From 66-474 sp040255405 (GTDB lineage: Bacteria; Pseudomonadota; Gammaproteobacteria; Xanthomonadales; Rhodanobacteraceae), in NCBI GenBank assembly GCA_040255405.1, contig JBDZUX010000002.1, positions 62,001 through 126,000 of the forward strand: a stretch of DNA of 64,000 bases, read 5' to 3'. This document shows positions 44,454 through 53,839 of this stretch, in pieces. The first letter of the stretch is position 1. Every line of letters starts with the position of its first letter. Under the pieces are notes generated by a model that was not told where the DNA came from, made no database searches, and saw only the letters and a list, made by a program, of their open reading frames with translations. Position numbers and translations under genes: made by a program.

Positions 44454-44587
44454 GGCGTCCTCCTTTTACCGTTGCAAAGATGATTATCGGCGCATCCTGC
44501 TGAACATGATGCAACCCGCACGAATATCGCGACCAGGTGAAGTGCGCGCGACGGACACGTGAAAATATCCATTTCGAATCGATTATC

Positions 44588-45454
44588 TCAACGGGTGTCA
44601 CTGCGCACTTGCGCATGGCTGATCAGCGTGAAAATCAATGTGCCGCCAACGACATTGCCTGCCACTACCGGTCCCATGTAATGCCAGAAAACTTCCGGCC
44701 ATGGCAGGCGTCCCGCGAACGCGAGGAAGAACACCTCGCCCGCCGACCCGATCACGTGCACCAGGCTCGCCGCCGCGATCAACCATGTGAGGCCGACGAT
44801 GATCCACAGACGCGACGATTCCGAAGCGGGCATCAGCCACACCATCGTCGCGATGATCCATCCGCCCGCCACTGCCTTCACGAACATCTGCGGCACCGAG
44901 AACGACACCAGTGTCGTCCCCATGGCGGCGATCGCGGCGTGCAGCTCCGGCGGAAACAGGGGCAGCCTGGCGACGGCCAGCGCGAACAGCGCGATGCCGG
45001 CAATGTTCGTGACGAACACCACGGCCCACAACCGCAGCATCAGGCCCAGCTTCCGCCAACTCGGCGCAGAGATCAGCGGCAACACCACCGTCAGCGTGTT
45101 CTCGGTGAACAGTTGCTGGCGCGCCATGATCACGATCACGAACCCGGTGCTGTAGCCCAGCGAAACCACCAGGTGCGCGAACGGCAGGTCCGGCAGGTAC
45201 GCCTTGAGTGCGCCGCTCGCGATCATCGAGAAACCCATCGACATGCCGGCGGCGAGGCCCGACCATGCCAGCGCGGATGGCGTTCGCTTGAGTTCCTCTT
45301 CGCCGACCGCGCCCACGGCCTCGTGCAGCACCGCCGCTCGCGGCGGCATCCGGCGTTCGGCGTCGTGGCGTTCCGCGTCGTCCAGCGCAGGTACGTTCGG
45401 GCCGTCGCCGGATTCGCCGCGCTCCGCATCGTGCCGATCGGCGATCCGGCTCAT
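44588..45454 (-). CDS. Formate/nitrite transporter family protein
   Basis: 288 aa with six membrane helices of the FNT (FocA/NirC) fold: GMSMGFSMIASGALKAYL, LGYSTGFVIVIMARQQLFTE with the conserved FTENTL, NIAGIALFALAV, and VGLTWLIAAASLVHVIGSAG. FTENTL and the GPVVAGNVVGGTLIFTLI end are hallmarks. A 55-residue acidic/basic cytoplasmic head precedes the first helix. Permeates a small monovalent anion, not identified. The start overlaps the DUF421 stop (ATGA), so they are coupled. Confidence 0.9.
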   Translation of the reverse strand: MSRIADRHDAERGESGDGPNVPALDDAERHDAERRMPPRAAVLHEAVGAVGEEELKRTPSALAWSGLAAGMSMGFSMIASGALKAYLPDLPFAHLVVSLGYSTGFVIVIMARQQLFTENTLTVVLPLISAPSWRKLGLMLRLWAVVFVTNIAGIALFALAVARLPLFPPELHAAIAAMGTTLVSFSVPQMFVKAVAGGWIIATMVWLMPASESSRLWIIVGLTWLIAAASLVHVIGSAGEVFFLAFAGRLPWPEVFWHYMGPVVAGNVVGGTLIFTLISHAQVRSDTR

Positions 45455-45945
45455 GCGCGTGCCTGGCCGCTTGGCTCGCGCTTCTGGACGGTGATGCTGC
45501 CGTTCGGCTCCAGGATGGCGAGTTCCACCATCTGCAAATCCCTGCACCCGTGCTTGCGCATCGACGACACGAAATTGCTGCGCGGAATCTTGCAGCGTTT
45601 CAGCACGTCCTCGAACAGCTCGCCATCCCGCGCAAGCAGCACCGGCTGCCCCTGCAACCAGCGGTCGCCGCGCGCGAACTGCGCGGCCAGCCAGGTGCTG
45701 ATCCAGTCCAGCAACAAGAGCACGGCGACCACGATCAAGCCGCCCTGCAACGACTTGTCGTTGCCGATCAACGAGGTGCGCACCGCGCTGCCCAGCACGA
45801 TCACCACGATCAGGTCGAAGATGCTGAGCTCGCCCAGCGTGTGCTTGCCGGACAGCCGGATCAGCGCGAACAGCACCAGATACACGATGACCGCGCGCAC
45901 CACGAGTTGCCACCAAGGCGTTCCGAATTCGAACATGCCATCCAT
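45451..45945 (-). CDS. DUF421 (YetF-like) membrane protein
   Basis: 164 aa. Three N-terminal helices (WWQLVVRAVIVYLVLFALIR, STFD-like LSIFDLIVVIVLGSAV, GGLIVVAVLLLLDWISTW) and a C-terminal cytosolic domain (PVLLARDGELFEDVLKRCKI, VELAILEPNGSITVQKRE), the standard DUF421 layout. Function unknown; homologues are linked to membrane stress and spore coats. GGGAG precedes the start. Coupled to the FNT transporter. Confidence 0.9.
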   Translation of the reverse strand: MDGMFEFGTPWWQLVVRAVIVYLVLFALIRLSGKHTLGELSIFDLIVVIVLGSAVRTSLIGNDKSLQGGLIVVAVLLLLDWISTWLAAQFARGDRWLQGQPVLLARDGELFEDVLKRCKIPRSNFVSSMRKHGCRDLQMVELAILEPNGSITVQKREPSGQARA

Positions 45946-46008
45946 TGCAAGCTCCCGAAGTCGCCGGAACCGTACTTCAGCCCCCGCCGCGTCAAGCCGC
46001 GGTGAACG

Positions 46009-46245
46009 TCACGCCCGGCCACCGGGCGGCGAGCGCTTCGTTCCGCCCGAACGTTTGATCGCCGGCCTGGGTGGACGGTCGGGATTCGGCAGGTCGCTCT
46101 TGCGGGTGGAGCCCTCGCCGCTGTCGCCGGATTTCGTCACGCGCTTGCCGGTGCTCTTTCTTGCACCGACGCTGCGGATTTGTTTTCGCGCAGTTGCCGT
46201 GAATACTTGCGCGTCGGTGCGATGGGTTTTGTCTGCCTGTTTCAT
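46009..46245 (-). CDS. Small basic hypothetical protein
   Basis: 78 aa, Lys/Arg/Ser/Thr/Pro-rich and probably disordered (KQIRSVGARKSTGKRVTKSG, NPDRPPRPAIKRSGGTKRSP). No recognised domain. A strong GGAGG lies before ATG 46245. It sits 63 bp upstream of the DUF421 gene on the same strand. Confidence 0.6.
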   Translation of the reverse strand: MKQADKTHRTDAQVFTATARKQIRSVGARKSTGKRVTKSGDSGEGSTRKSDLPNPDRPPRPAIKRSGGTKRSPPGGRA

Positions 46246-46500
46246 CGTGGGTCCTCCTTCCATGGAAATTTCAATCCGAACTCTCGCCAGGTCTTTCTCG
46301 GATCGGCTCTGCATTCAGCATACCTTGTCGCCATTCCGGAGCGAGCCGGAGGTCCGAATCCGGAATCGGTTCGGCGGCGGGCGGCGAGCAAACCGATTCC
46401 GGGTTGTGCCCGCTGCCGCGCGGGCAAGCCCCCGAACGACCAGCCAAACAAGAGTTCCTGCGAAATAACTGCTCCCGACCGTTGCGCTTTAGCACCCCGC
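46246..46500. other. Intergenic region with inverted repeat
   Basis: No gene. Contains an inverted arrangement near 46355-46400 (GAATCCGGAATCGGTT and AACCGATTCCGGGT, paired around a GGCGGCGGGCGGC loop), possibly another dispersed-repeat family or a transcription end for the TonB receptor gene, whose stop is at 46501. Confidence 0.45.
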
Positions 46501-48639
46501 TCAACGGCCTTCATCGAGGCGCACCCGCACGCCCACCATCACGGTGCGTCCCGGCGCGGGTTCGAAATAGCGGCCGTTGCCGTCGTTGACGATCACCGAG
46601 CCGATGTAGCCGCGACCGAACAGATCGTCGATGCGCAGAAACGGTGCGATCGTCGCGCCACCGCGGCGCAGCACGCGGCCCACGTCGATGCCCGTCGTGG
46701 CGTAGCCCGGGGCCGATACGGTGTTGGCGTCGTTCACCACCAACGCGCTGGATGCAAACACGTTGACGCCGGCGTGCCATCCCGCACCGCCGTCCCACCG
46801 CAGCTCGCCATAAACCTGGTTGCGCGGCACGCCGGGAATGCGCGCACCCGGCGCGACGCTGCACGCCGCGACGCAAGTATCGACTTGCGTGAAGCGCGCA
46901 TCCAGCCGTGTCCACGCCAGTTGCAGGCGCCAGGCGTTCGACAGCGGCGCAGCGAGGTCGACTTCGAAGCCGCGCCGCCGCGCGTGCCCGACGTTCTGGT
47001 ACGTCGTGCGGCCGCCCTCGCTCGTGAACACCACGAGCTCGTCGCGCGTGCGCGACTGGAACAGCGCGACATCCAGCTTGCCGGCGCCATCCGCCCAGCG
47101 CAGCTTGGAACCGACCTCCGCGTTGTCCGAGCGCGCGGGTTTCAGGCCGAACGCCATCCCCGCCGCGCCGTCGGCGCGATACGCCAGTTCGCTGAAGGTC
47201 GGTGTTTCGAAGCCACGCCCCCATGACGCATACAGGTTCCAGTTCCCGCTTGCACGAAACAGCATGCCTGCGACCGGCGTGTTGGCACCGTACGCCACGC
47301 GGCCGCTGTCGTCCGGATTGCCGGCGGCGACGTAGGCATCGGCGGTGCCGAAGCGTACCGTGCTGTGGCGCGCCCCCGCGGTCACCGACCAGCGGTCCGC
47401 GAAATCCCAGGTGCCCTGCGCGTACTCGTCGAAGTCGTACACGTCGTCCTGCTCGTCGCGGCGCAAGGCGCCAAGGACGCCGACACCTTCGCCGACGAAA
47501 TTCTCGAACCCCCGCCGATGCTGGTTCTGGCGATCCCAGTTCACGCCGGCGGTGAAGCGCAGCGGGCGCGACAGCCATTCCCCGTGCCACGACCAGCGCG
47601 CATCGACCCCGCCGTACTGCGTCGAAAGATCGACCACGCCGCCCGAACTCAAGGGCCCAGCCTGCGCAAACACCGGCACGGAAAGAAACTGCCTGACTGT
47701 GCGGTGCCCGTCATACGCCAGCACCTGCACCTGCGAATGTTCGCCGAGCGGTTGCTGCCACACGGCCCCCGCCTGACCCTGCCGCACGCGCTTGCGGGTG
47801 TCGTACGTCAACGCGCTGGGCGCGGCCTGCCGCGGATCGGCCCGGTACTGCGCCCACGTCAGGCCTTGCGGATCGAGTGCGTGCAGCGAAACCGCATTGA
47901 GCAGCAACGTGAGCTTGCCGCCGCCCTGCGTATCCCACGCGAGCTTGGCGTTGCCCTTGCTGCGGCGCGCGGCACTGTGGTCGCGAAAGCCCGAGGTACG
48001 GAAATGTTCGACGTCGGCGTTGTAGCCGAAGGCGCCGGCGTGGCCGCGCGCATTCACGTCCGCGTGCACGGCGCCGTACGGGCCGGTGTCGAATCCGACG
48101 CGCTGCTGGGGCGTCGGCGTGCCGTCGGCGGTGAAGATCTGGATCACGCCGCCGGACGAATTGCCGTACAGCGCGGAAAACGGCCCGCGCAACACTTCGA
48201 TCCGGTCGGCCGAAGACAAATCGAAATTGGAAAGCTGGCCCTGTCCGTCCGGCATCGTCGCGGGTACGCCGTCCACGTACAGCCGCACGCCGCGCACACC
48301 GAAGGTGCTGCGCGCGCCGAAACCGCGGATTGAAATCTGTTCATCCTGCGCATGGTTCTGGCGATCGCGCGCCATCACGCCGGGCACGCCGCGCAGGCCT
48401 TCCGATGGATTGATGCCGGGGCGATCCGCGTCGATCGCATCCAGCGATACGGCGTTCACGGATGCCGGCACGTCGAACGCGCGCTCCGGTGCGCGCGTCG
48501 CCGTCACCACCACCGTCGGCAGGGTCGTCGTCTGCGGGCCGGCGGCCGGCGCGGCGGCCACCGCAGGCACGGCGGCCATCCACAGCAGCGCGGGCAGCAA
48601 CGAACGCCCACGCGTCGCATCTTTCGGACCACGCGTCAT
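46501..48639 (-). CDS. TonB-dependent outer-membrane receptor
   Basis: 712 aa with signal peptide (SLLPALLWMAAVPAVAAAPA), plug domain (residues 45-165: VVVTATRAPERAFDVPASVN, SIRGFGARSTFGVRGVRLYV, SSADRIEVLRGPFSALYGNS) and a beta-barrel ending in aromatic-rich GRTVMVGVRVRLDEGR. The TATR/VEVLRGP pattern places it in the FecA/siderophore-receptor class; the ligand is unknown. It takes up an iron chelate or another large solute using TonB energy. Start 48639 is preferred over 48690, which would add 17 unconserved residues. No regulator is adjacent. Confidence 0.92.
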   Translation of the reverse strand: MTRGPKDATRGRSLLPALLWMAAVPAVAAAPAAGPQTTTLPTVVVTATRAPERAFDVPASVNAVSLDAIDADRPGINPSEGLRGVPGVMARDRQNHAQDEQISIRGFGARSTFGVRGVRLYVDGVPATMPDGQGQLSNFDLSSADRIEVLRGPFSALYGNSSGGVIQIFTADGTPTPQQRVGFDTGPYGAVHADVNARGHAGAFGYNADVEHFRTSGFRDHSAARRSKGNAKLAWDTQGGGKLTLLLNAVSLHALDPQGLTWAQYRADPRQAAPSALTYDTRKRVRQGQAGAVWQQPLGEHSQVQVLAYDGHRTVRQFLSVPVFAQAGPLSSGGVVDLSTQYGGVDARWSWHGEWLSRPLRFTAGVNWDRQNQHRRGFENFVGEGVGVLGALRRDEQDDVYDFDEYAQGTWDFADRWSVTAGARHSTVRFGTADAYVAAGNPDDSGRVAYGANTPVAGMLFRASGNWNLYASWGRGFETPTFSELAYRADGAAGMAFGLKPARSDNAEVGSKLRWADGAGKLDVALFQSRTRDELVVFTSEGGRTTYQNVGHARRRGFEVDLAAPLSNAWRLQLAWTRLDARFTQVDTCVAACSVAPGARIPGVPRNQVYGELRWDGGAGWHAGVNVFASSALVVNDANTVSAPGYATTGIDVGRVLRRGGATIAPFLRIDDLFGRGYIGSVIVNDGNGRYFEPAPGRTVMVGVRVRLDEGR

Positions 48640-48803
48640 CGGGCAAGGGCCGCAAGGTGCAGTCGGGGACTCATCGATCGTTCGGAACAAGGCGCTTTCC
48701 AGACAAACGCGTCGAGGCCAGCCCGGCGCCGGCGCCCGCCGCTAGGCGTGCATTCACGTGACATCCGACACGATCGGCTGGCCACACAACGAAGGCCACC
48801 ATC

Positions 48804-48989
48804 ATGACAGGCCGCGATCGCAAGGATGTCGGACACCCCAAGGGCAAACCCGCCAAAAAGGAATCGGAAGAAGAACGCCGGCAGCGCAAACGCCACGAAA
48901 GCGACAACCAGGACGAAGCACTCGAGGAAACCTTCCCCGGTAGCGATCCGGTTTCGCCGTTCGTGCCTGCCAAGCCGCCCGAAGACTGA
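48804..48989 (+). CDS. Small hypothetical protein with charged N terminus
   Basis: 61 aa: a Lys/Arg/Glu-rich helical first half (GKPAKKESEEERRQRKRHES) and a short conserved-looking tail (DEALEETFPGSDPVSPFVPA) that I recognise as recurring in many proteobacterial small proteins of unknown role. Divergent from the TonB receptor. The start has only GAAGG about 10 bp upstream, so the exact start is moderately certain. Confidence 0.65.
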   Translation: MTGRDRKDVGHPKGKPAKKESEEERRQRKRHESDNQDEALEETFPGSDPVSPFVPAKPPED

Positions 48990-49072
48990 GCGGCCGAAAC
49001 GCTTCCAGCGCAAAACCGGGTGGTTGCTCGCCGCCGGCAAGCGCGTTCACCGGCGCGGCCTGCACCTTGCCC

Positions 49073-50323
49073 TCAGCGCGGTGCGCTCGCGAGGGTACCG
49101 CGCAGTTTGGCGACGTCGCCCCTGGAAACCTCACTGCCGTGGTTGCCCCAGGCGTTGCGGATGTACGTCGTCAGTGCCGCGACTTCGGCATCGTCCAGTT
49201 TGCTGCTGAAGGCAGGCATCATGAGGCCGCTGGGCTTGGCGCTGGTCGCGGGCGAACGCGCGCCCTGCAGGATCACCGCGATCAGCAGGTCCGGCTTGGC
49301 GGCCTGGATCGCGGAACTCGCGCGCAGCGGCGGAAACGCATTGGTCACCCCCGCGCCATCGTTCATGTGGCAACCGGCGCAATCGTCGACGTACAGCGCC
49401 GCGCCCGCGCGCAGGGTTTCCTTGTCGGGCGCGTTCGGCGTTTCCGGTTCCGGACCTTCGAGCGATTTCAGATACGTCGCCATCGCCTCGAGGTCGCGCT
49501 GCTTCAGGTACTGCGTGGACGCCTGCACCACCTCCGCCATCGGCCCGGCCGCGGTGGCGTAGCGGTTCGAACCGGTTGCCAGGTATTCGACGATGTCTTC
49601 GCGCGTCCAGCCACCCAGGCCGTCGCGCTCGCCCGCGCCGAGGTTCGGCGCGAACACGTGTTCGGCCATGCCGCCCTGCATCGGATGATCCGTGTCGGCG
49701 TGGCCCAGCATGTTCTTGGCGCTATGGCAGGCGCCGCAATGGCCGGGGCCTTCCACCAGATACGCGCCGCGGTTCCATGCCGCCGAACGCTTCGGATCGG
49801 GCTGGAACTGTTCCGCATCGAGGTACAGCTTGTCCCACACCGCCAGCATGCTGCGCATGCTGAACGGCCAGCCGAGCTCGGGCGCGCGGTTGACTTGGCG
49901 TACCGGTTCGACTTCATCCAGGTACGCCTTGATCGCATCCACGTCGCCGCGCGTCATGTGTGTAAACCAGGGATACGGAAACGCCGGATACAACCGTTCG
50001 CCCTTTCGATCGATGCCTTCGTGCATCGCGCGGTAGAAGTCGTCCTCGCTCCAGGCACCGATGCCGGTATCGGGATCGGGCGTGATGTTGGTCGAATAGA
50101 TGACGCCGAACGGCGTCGGCACCGGCCGCCCGCCCGCGTACGGTTGGCCGCCCGGTGCGGTGTGGCAGGATTCGCAATCGCCGGCGCGCGCCAGGTAGCG
50201 GCCGGTTTCGATGGAAGTCCAGGTGTGGTGGGAACGCGCGGGCGCGTATACCTGCACCGCCGCCACGGCGACGCCCGCGCCCGCCAACGCCAACACGCCC
50301 GCGACGAGCCAGCGCGCGTTCAC
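49073..50323 (-). CDS. Triheme cytochrome c subunit of a GMC dehydrogenase complex
   Basis: 416 aa. An N-terminal signal anchor (WLVAGVLALAGAGVAVAAVQ) is followed by three cytochrome c domains with CESCH, CGACH and CAGCH and methionine ligands downstream of each. It accepts electrons from the GMC subunit in the periplasm and passes them to ubiquinone or to the ACIII/caa3 chain encoded next door. The GTG start overlaps the GMC stop by 4 bp, so the three-gene unit 52955-49073 is coupled (small subunit, FAD subunit, cytochrome). Confidence 0.93.
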   Translation of the reverse strand: MNARWLVAGVLALAGAGVAVAAVQVYAPARSHHTWTSIETGRYLARAGDCESCHTAPGGQPYAGGRPVPTPFGVIYSTNITPDPDTGIGAWSEDDFYRAMHEGIDRKGERLYPAFPYPWFTHMTRGDVDAIKAYLDEVEPVRQVNRAPELGWPFSMRSMLAVWDKLYLDAEQFQPDPKRSAAWNRGAYLVEGPGHCGACHSAKNMLGHADTDHPMQGGMAEHVFAPNLGAGERDGLGGWTREDIVEYLATGSNRYATAAGPMAEVVQASTQYLKQRDLEAMATYLKSLEGPEPETPNAPDKETLRAGAALYVDDCAGCHMNDGAGVTNAFPPLRASSAIQAAKPDLLIAVILQGARSPATSAKPSGLMMPAFSSKLDDAEVAALTTYIRNAWGNHGSEVSRGDVAKLRGTLASAPR

Positions 50324-52080
50324 GCCTGCACCAGCGGCTGCGGGTTTTTCATGTAGCGCTTCATCGCGTCCGCGGCCCAGAACGCCAGCGCGCCGACCGT
50401 GCCGGTGGGGTTGTAACCGGGATTCTGCGGAAACACGCTGGCACCCATCACCCACAGGTTGGGCATGTCCCACGCTTGCAGGAACGGATTGACGAAGCTG
50501 GTGCGCGGATCGGCGCCCATCGCCGCACCGCCGGTGTTGTGCGTGGTCTGGTACGGGACGATCGAATAATGCCCCTTGCGCGGCTTCGGATTGATGCCGC
50601 GATTCGGAATGGCCCTGGCGATGTCGGTCGCGCGATCGGTGAGAAACTTCGACATCGCGTGTTCGTTGTCGTAGAAATCGAAGGTCAGGCGCAGCAGTGG
50701 ATTGCCGTAGTCGTCGGTGTAGGTCGGGTCGAGGTCGAGGTAGTTGTTGCGGTAGCTCATCACCGCGCCATGGCACTGCATGTGCGTGGAGTAGAGATAG
50801 TCCTCGTGCAGCGCCTTCTTCCAGCCGCCGCCCCACTTGGGGGTGCCCTCGGGCAGGTATTGCTGCAGGATCGGCCGGCCGCCGGTGTTCCACAGCGCGA
50901 TGTAGCCGCCGCCGATGAAGCCCTTGCCGGTGTGGTCGAAATTGTCGCCGTTGAAATCGTCGACCACCTGCCCCAGCGCGCCCGCGCCCATGAACGGATT
51001 CAGCCGCTCCTTGCAGGTGACGTTGACGTCACTCGACAACTGGTACGCATAGTTGCGCCCCACCACGCCGGTAGCGCTGGCCGGGTCGTAGGGCGTGCCG
51101 ATCTTCGACACCAGCAACAGGTGCACGTTGTGTTGCGCGAACGCGCACAGCACCACCATCTGCGCGGGCTGGATGTATTCCTTGCCGTCCTGGTCGACGT
51201 ACACCACGCCGGTCGCGCGCTTGCCCGCGGAGTCGGTGAGCACCCGCACGACGTTCGCATGCGTGCGGAAACTGAAATTGTCCTTTTTCAGCAGCACCGG
51301 CAGGATCGTGCTTTGCGGGCTGGCCTTGGAATAGTTGGCGCAGCCGAACCATTCGCAGTAGCCGCAGAACGTGCACTGACCCATCTGCACGCCCAGGGTG
51401 TTGCGGTAAGGCCTGGACGTGTTGGCCGCGGGCGCGGGAAATGGATGGAAGCCCACTTCTCGCGCGGCCTTGTCGAATAGCTCCGTGGCCGCACAGCGCT
51501 TGAGCGGCGGCAGCGGATATTCGCGCCGGCGCGGACCCTCGAACGGATTGCCGCCGGGCTGGATCGCGCCGCCGATGTTGCCGGCCTTGCCGGAAATGCC
51601 GCACAGGTATTCCCACTTGTCGTAGTACGGTTCCAGTTGCTCGTAGGTGACGCCCCAATCCTGGATGGTCATGCCGTCCGGGATCGCCTTCTTGCCGTAG
51701 CGCTGTTCGCTGTGGGTGCGCAGCAGGAAATCGGTGGGCAGGAAGCGCCAGTTCTGCCCGTTCCAGTGCACGCCGGCGCCGCCCACGCCCGCGGCCGGCA
51801 GGAACGAACCGAGGTCGCGCATCGGCAGCGCGAGCTGGTCGGGCCGATTGCGAAAGCTGAGCGTGCTGCGCTGGGTTTCCTCGAAGATCTGCTTGCGCAC
51901 CGCGTAGCGCAATTCGTCCTGGATGTGGGTGACGGAAAAATCCGGCACCGTGTCGCGCCAGCCGCCGCGTTCGAGCGCCAGCACGTTCGCGCCGGCCTCG
52001 GTGAGCTCCTGCGCGATGATCGATGCGGTCCAGCCGAAGCCGACCAGCACCACGTCCACCTCCGGCAGTTTCCTTGCCAT
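50320..52080 (-). CDS. GMC-family FAD dehydrogenase large subunit (gluconate dehydrogenase-like)
   Basis: 586 aa. FAD motif VVLVGFGWTASIIAQELTEA (N terminus), GVGGAGVHWNGQNW, Cys-rich block CTFCGYCEWFGC (residues about 230) of the kind found in membrane-associated gluconate/glucose/fructose dehydrogenase large subunits, and the C-terminal TTHNTGGAAMGADP and GYNPTGTVGALAFWAADA. It oxidises a sugar or sugar acid. The start overlaps the small-subunit stop by one base. Compared with the other GMC enzyme (25019-26683) it has a complete complex around it. Confidence 0.92.
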   Translation of the reverse strand: MARKLPEVDVVLVGFGWTASIIAQELTEAGANVLALERGGWRDTVPDFSVTHIQDELRYAVRKQIFEETQRSTLSFRNRPDQLALPMRDLGSFLPAAGVGGAGVHWNGQNWRFLPTDFLLRTHSEQRYGKKAIPDGMTIQDWGVTYEQLEPYYDKWEYLCGISGKAGNIGGAIQPGGNPFEGPRRREYPLPPLKRCAATELFDKAAREVGFHPFPAPAANTSRPYRNTLGVQMGQCTFCGYCEWFGCANYSKASPQSTILPVLLKKDNFSFRTHANVVRVLTDSAGKRATGVVYVDQDGKEYIQPAQMVVLCAFAQHNVHLLLVSKIGTPYDPASATGVVGRNYAYQLSSDVNVTCKERLNPFMGAGALGQVVDDFNGDNFDHTGKGFIGGGYIALWNTGGRPILQQYLPEGTPKWGGGWKKALHEDYLYSTHMQCHGAVMSYRNNYLDLDPTYTDDYGNPLLRLTFDFYDNEHAMSKFLTDRATDIARAIPNRGINPKPRKGHYSIVPYQTTHNTGGAAMGADPRTSFVNPFLQAWDMPNLWVMGASVFPQNPGYNPTGTVGALAFWAADAMKRYMKNPQPLVQA

Positions 52081-52955
52081 CACAGGGTTCCGGCCGGCCA
52101 GACTTTCCCGGTCGTGGTGGTGAGCGCGTCGTAGTGGGTCTTGGCCGGCATCCGCGCGTATTCGCAACCGGGGCCGCGAAAACGGCCGGTCGGCGAATCG
52201 CCGAAGCGGCACATCACCGGGCTGGTCCCGCCGAGGCTGACGTACGGCCGTTCGTAAGGCTTGCCGAAGTTGCCGACGTCGTCGAGATAGTTGTAGCGCG
52301 GACCGCTGTAGCCGATCAGCTTCCAGCCCGCGAAATCGCGGTTGCCGCCATAGATCGGGTCGGCCAGGAACCCTTCCTTGGTGTTCTGCCACAGCAGACC
52401 GAAGAAATCGTCGGATGGAATTTCGCCCAGGTCGACCTTGCCGCCTTCCAGTTCGTGCAGGATCGCGTCCTGCTGGTCCGGCTTCAGTTGCGCAAATGCA
52501 CCGCCGAATCGTTTCCGGCAATGCGCGTCCACGCGCTGGATGCCCAGCCGGTACACCTGGGCCGGCGTGAACGGCAACTGGTAACCCTGTTCCTCGTCAC
52601 CCAGGTGGAACGGCGCCTGCATGTAGATGCCGACCGCCTGCCCGAACGGACCCGCCAGTTGCGCATCGATGAATGCATCGACGCCGGCCTCGACCGCCCC
52701 CGGCCCGAGTCCATCCTTCGGAATCAAGCGATCCACCGCGGCGCGCACGAAGTTGCCTTCATCCGGTCCGAAAAAGTGCGGCGACACCGGGCCGCGCGTC
52801 GACTCGCCATGGCTGCAGCCGCCAAGCAAGAGGCTGGACGAGATGAAGGCGGCGCCGACCAGGAAGGAACGGCGCGACGGAGAAGCACAGTCCTCCGCCG
52901 CCCCAATTTCACCATCCATGTGATTGCGCTTGTCCATGCGCTCGATCTTTTTCAT
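52080..52955 (-). CDS. Gluconate 2-dehydrogenase subunit 3, Tat lipoprotein
   Basis: 291 aa. A twin-arginine signal (SPSRRSFLVGAAFISSSLLL) ends in a lipobox LGGC, so the protein is probably a Tat-exported lipoprotein and carries the FAD subunit across with it. The mature part has AVDRLIPKDGLGPGAVEAGV, GIQRVDAHCRKRFGGAFAQL and FFGLLWQNTKEGFLADPIYG, typical of the small subunit family. The N-terminal start is uncertain among 52955, 52937 and 52919. First gene of its operon, divergent from actA. Confidence 0.9.
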   Translation of the reverse strand: MKKIERMDKRNHMDGEIGAAEDCASPSRRSFLVGAAFISSSLLLGGCSHGESTRGPVSPHFFGPDEGNFVRAAVDRLIPKDGLGPGAVEAGVDAFIDAQLAGPFGQAVGIYMQAPFHLGDEEQGYQLPFTPAQVYRLGIQRVDAHCRKRFGGAFAQLKPDQQDAILHELEGGKVDLGEIPSDDFFGLLWQNTKEGFLADPIYGGNRDFAGWKLIGYSGPRYNYLDDVGNFGKPYERPYVSLGGTSPVMCRFGDSPTGRFRGPGCEYARMPAKTHYDALTTTTGKVWPAGTL

Positions 52956-53191
52956 TCACGAAGACCCGGCGATTGTGGGTCGATTCCGGTGAAGGACGCG
53001 TCAACCACGCGTCACAACCGATTCGACATCGACGGTGCGCCGGCTCGTTCTCACGGCATCTGCACGTTTCGCGTCGCAGACTGGAATGCGCCGCGCATGA
53101 CGCGTGATCGCCACGTGCGCGCAAACCGAAACCGGCGCGCCGATCGAAGCCTGCATCCGGCGCTTGTCTTCGCGAACCAGACGGGAGCGGC
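52956..53191. other. Divergent promoter region between the GMC complex and the act operon
   Basis: 236 bp holding the promoters of both operons. A direct repeat ACGCGTCA (near 52997-53016, GGACGCGTCAACCACGCGTC) is the only striking element; no confident -35/-10 pair could be picked by eye. Confidence 0.4.
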
Positions 53192-53839
53192 GTGGCACAG
53201 CTATTTCCAAAACGGCTCGCGTTCTGGTTCCAGCTGGGCCTGATCGCGGTGGCGATCAGCTTCGTGTCGTGGATATTCCTGTGGCGTTGGGCGATGGCCA
53301 ACCCCGTGGACGTGCGCGACCCGATCGAGCAACCAGTGCCTTTCAGCCACAAACACCATGTGGGCGACGACGGCATCGACTGCCGCTACTGCCATCAATC
53401 GGTCGAGCAGTCGGCGTTCGCGGGCATTCCGCCGCTCTCGGCCTGCATGACCTGTCATGCGCAGTTGTACACGCACCAGAAAGTACTGGCGCCGTTGCTC
53501 ACGGCCTTCGAGGGCGGCGTGCCGCTGCACTGGCAGCGCGTGTACAAGTTGCCCGACTTCGTCTATTTCAACCATGGCATCCACGTCGCGAAAGGCGTCG
53601 GCTGCGCGAGTTGCCACGGGCCCGTCGACGAGATGCCGCTGATGGCCAGGCAGGAACACCTGACGATGCAGTGGTGCCTCGCCTGCCACCGCGAGCCGGA
53701 GGAACACCTGCGTCCCCGCGACGAAGTGTTCAACCTGCACTGGCGCGCGAAGGACCAGTTGGCACTTGGACGACGACTGGTGCGCGCATACCACATCGAC
53801 AAGCGCCGACTCACGGATTGTTCGACATGCCATCGATGA
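53192..53839 (+). CDS. actA: Alternative complex III pentaheme cytochrome c (ActA)
   Basis: 215 aa with one N-terminal anchor (FWFQLGLIAVAISFVSWIFL) and five heme-binding sites: CRYCH, CMTCH, CASCH, CLACH and CSTCH, each preceded or followed by histidine pairs (FSHKHH, FNHGIH). ActA is the periplasmic electron wire of ACIII, the quinol:electron-carrier oxidoreductase that replaces cytochrome bc1. The start is GTG 53192 behind GGGAG. It begins the act-cox operon and overlaps actB by 4 bp. Confidence 0.94.
   Translation: MAQLFPKRLAFWFQLGLIAVAISFVSWIFLWRWAMANPVDVRDPIEQPVPFSHKHHVGDDGIDCRYCHQSVEQSAFAGIPPLSACMTCHAQLYTHQKVLAPLLTAFEGGVPLHWQRVYKLPDFVYFNHGIHVAKGVGCASCHGPVDEMPLMARQEHLTMQWCLACHREPEEHLRPRDEVFNLHWRAKDQLALGRRLVRAYHIDKRRLTDCSTCHR

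Noticed and set aside
53104..53835. N-terminal extension of actB overlapping actA
   Set aside because: It is a shadow frame of the pentaheme cytochrome gene; the Tat signal fixes the real start near 53836.
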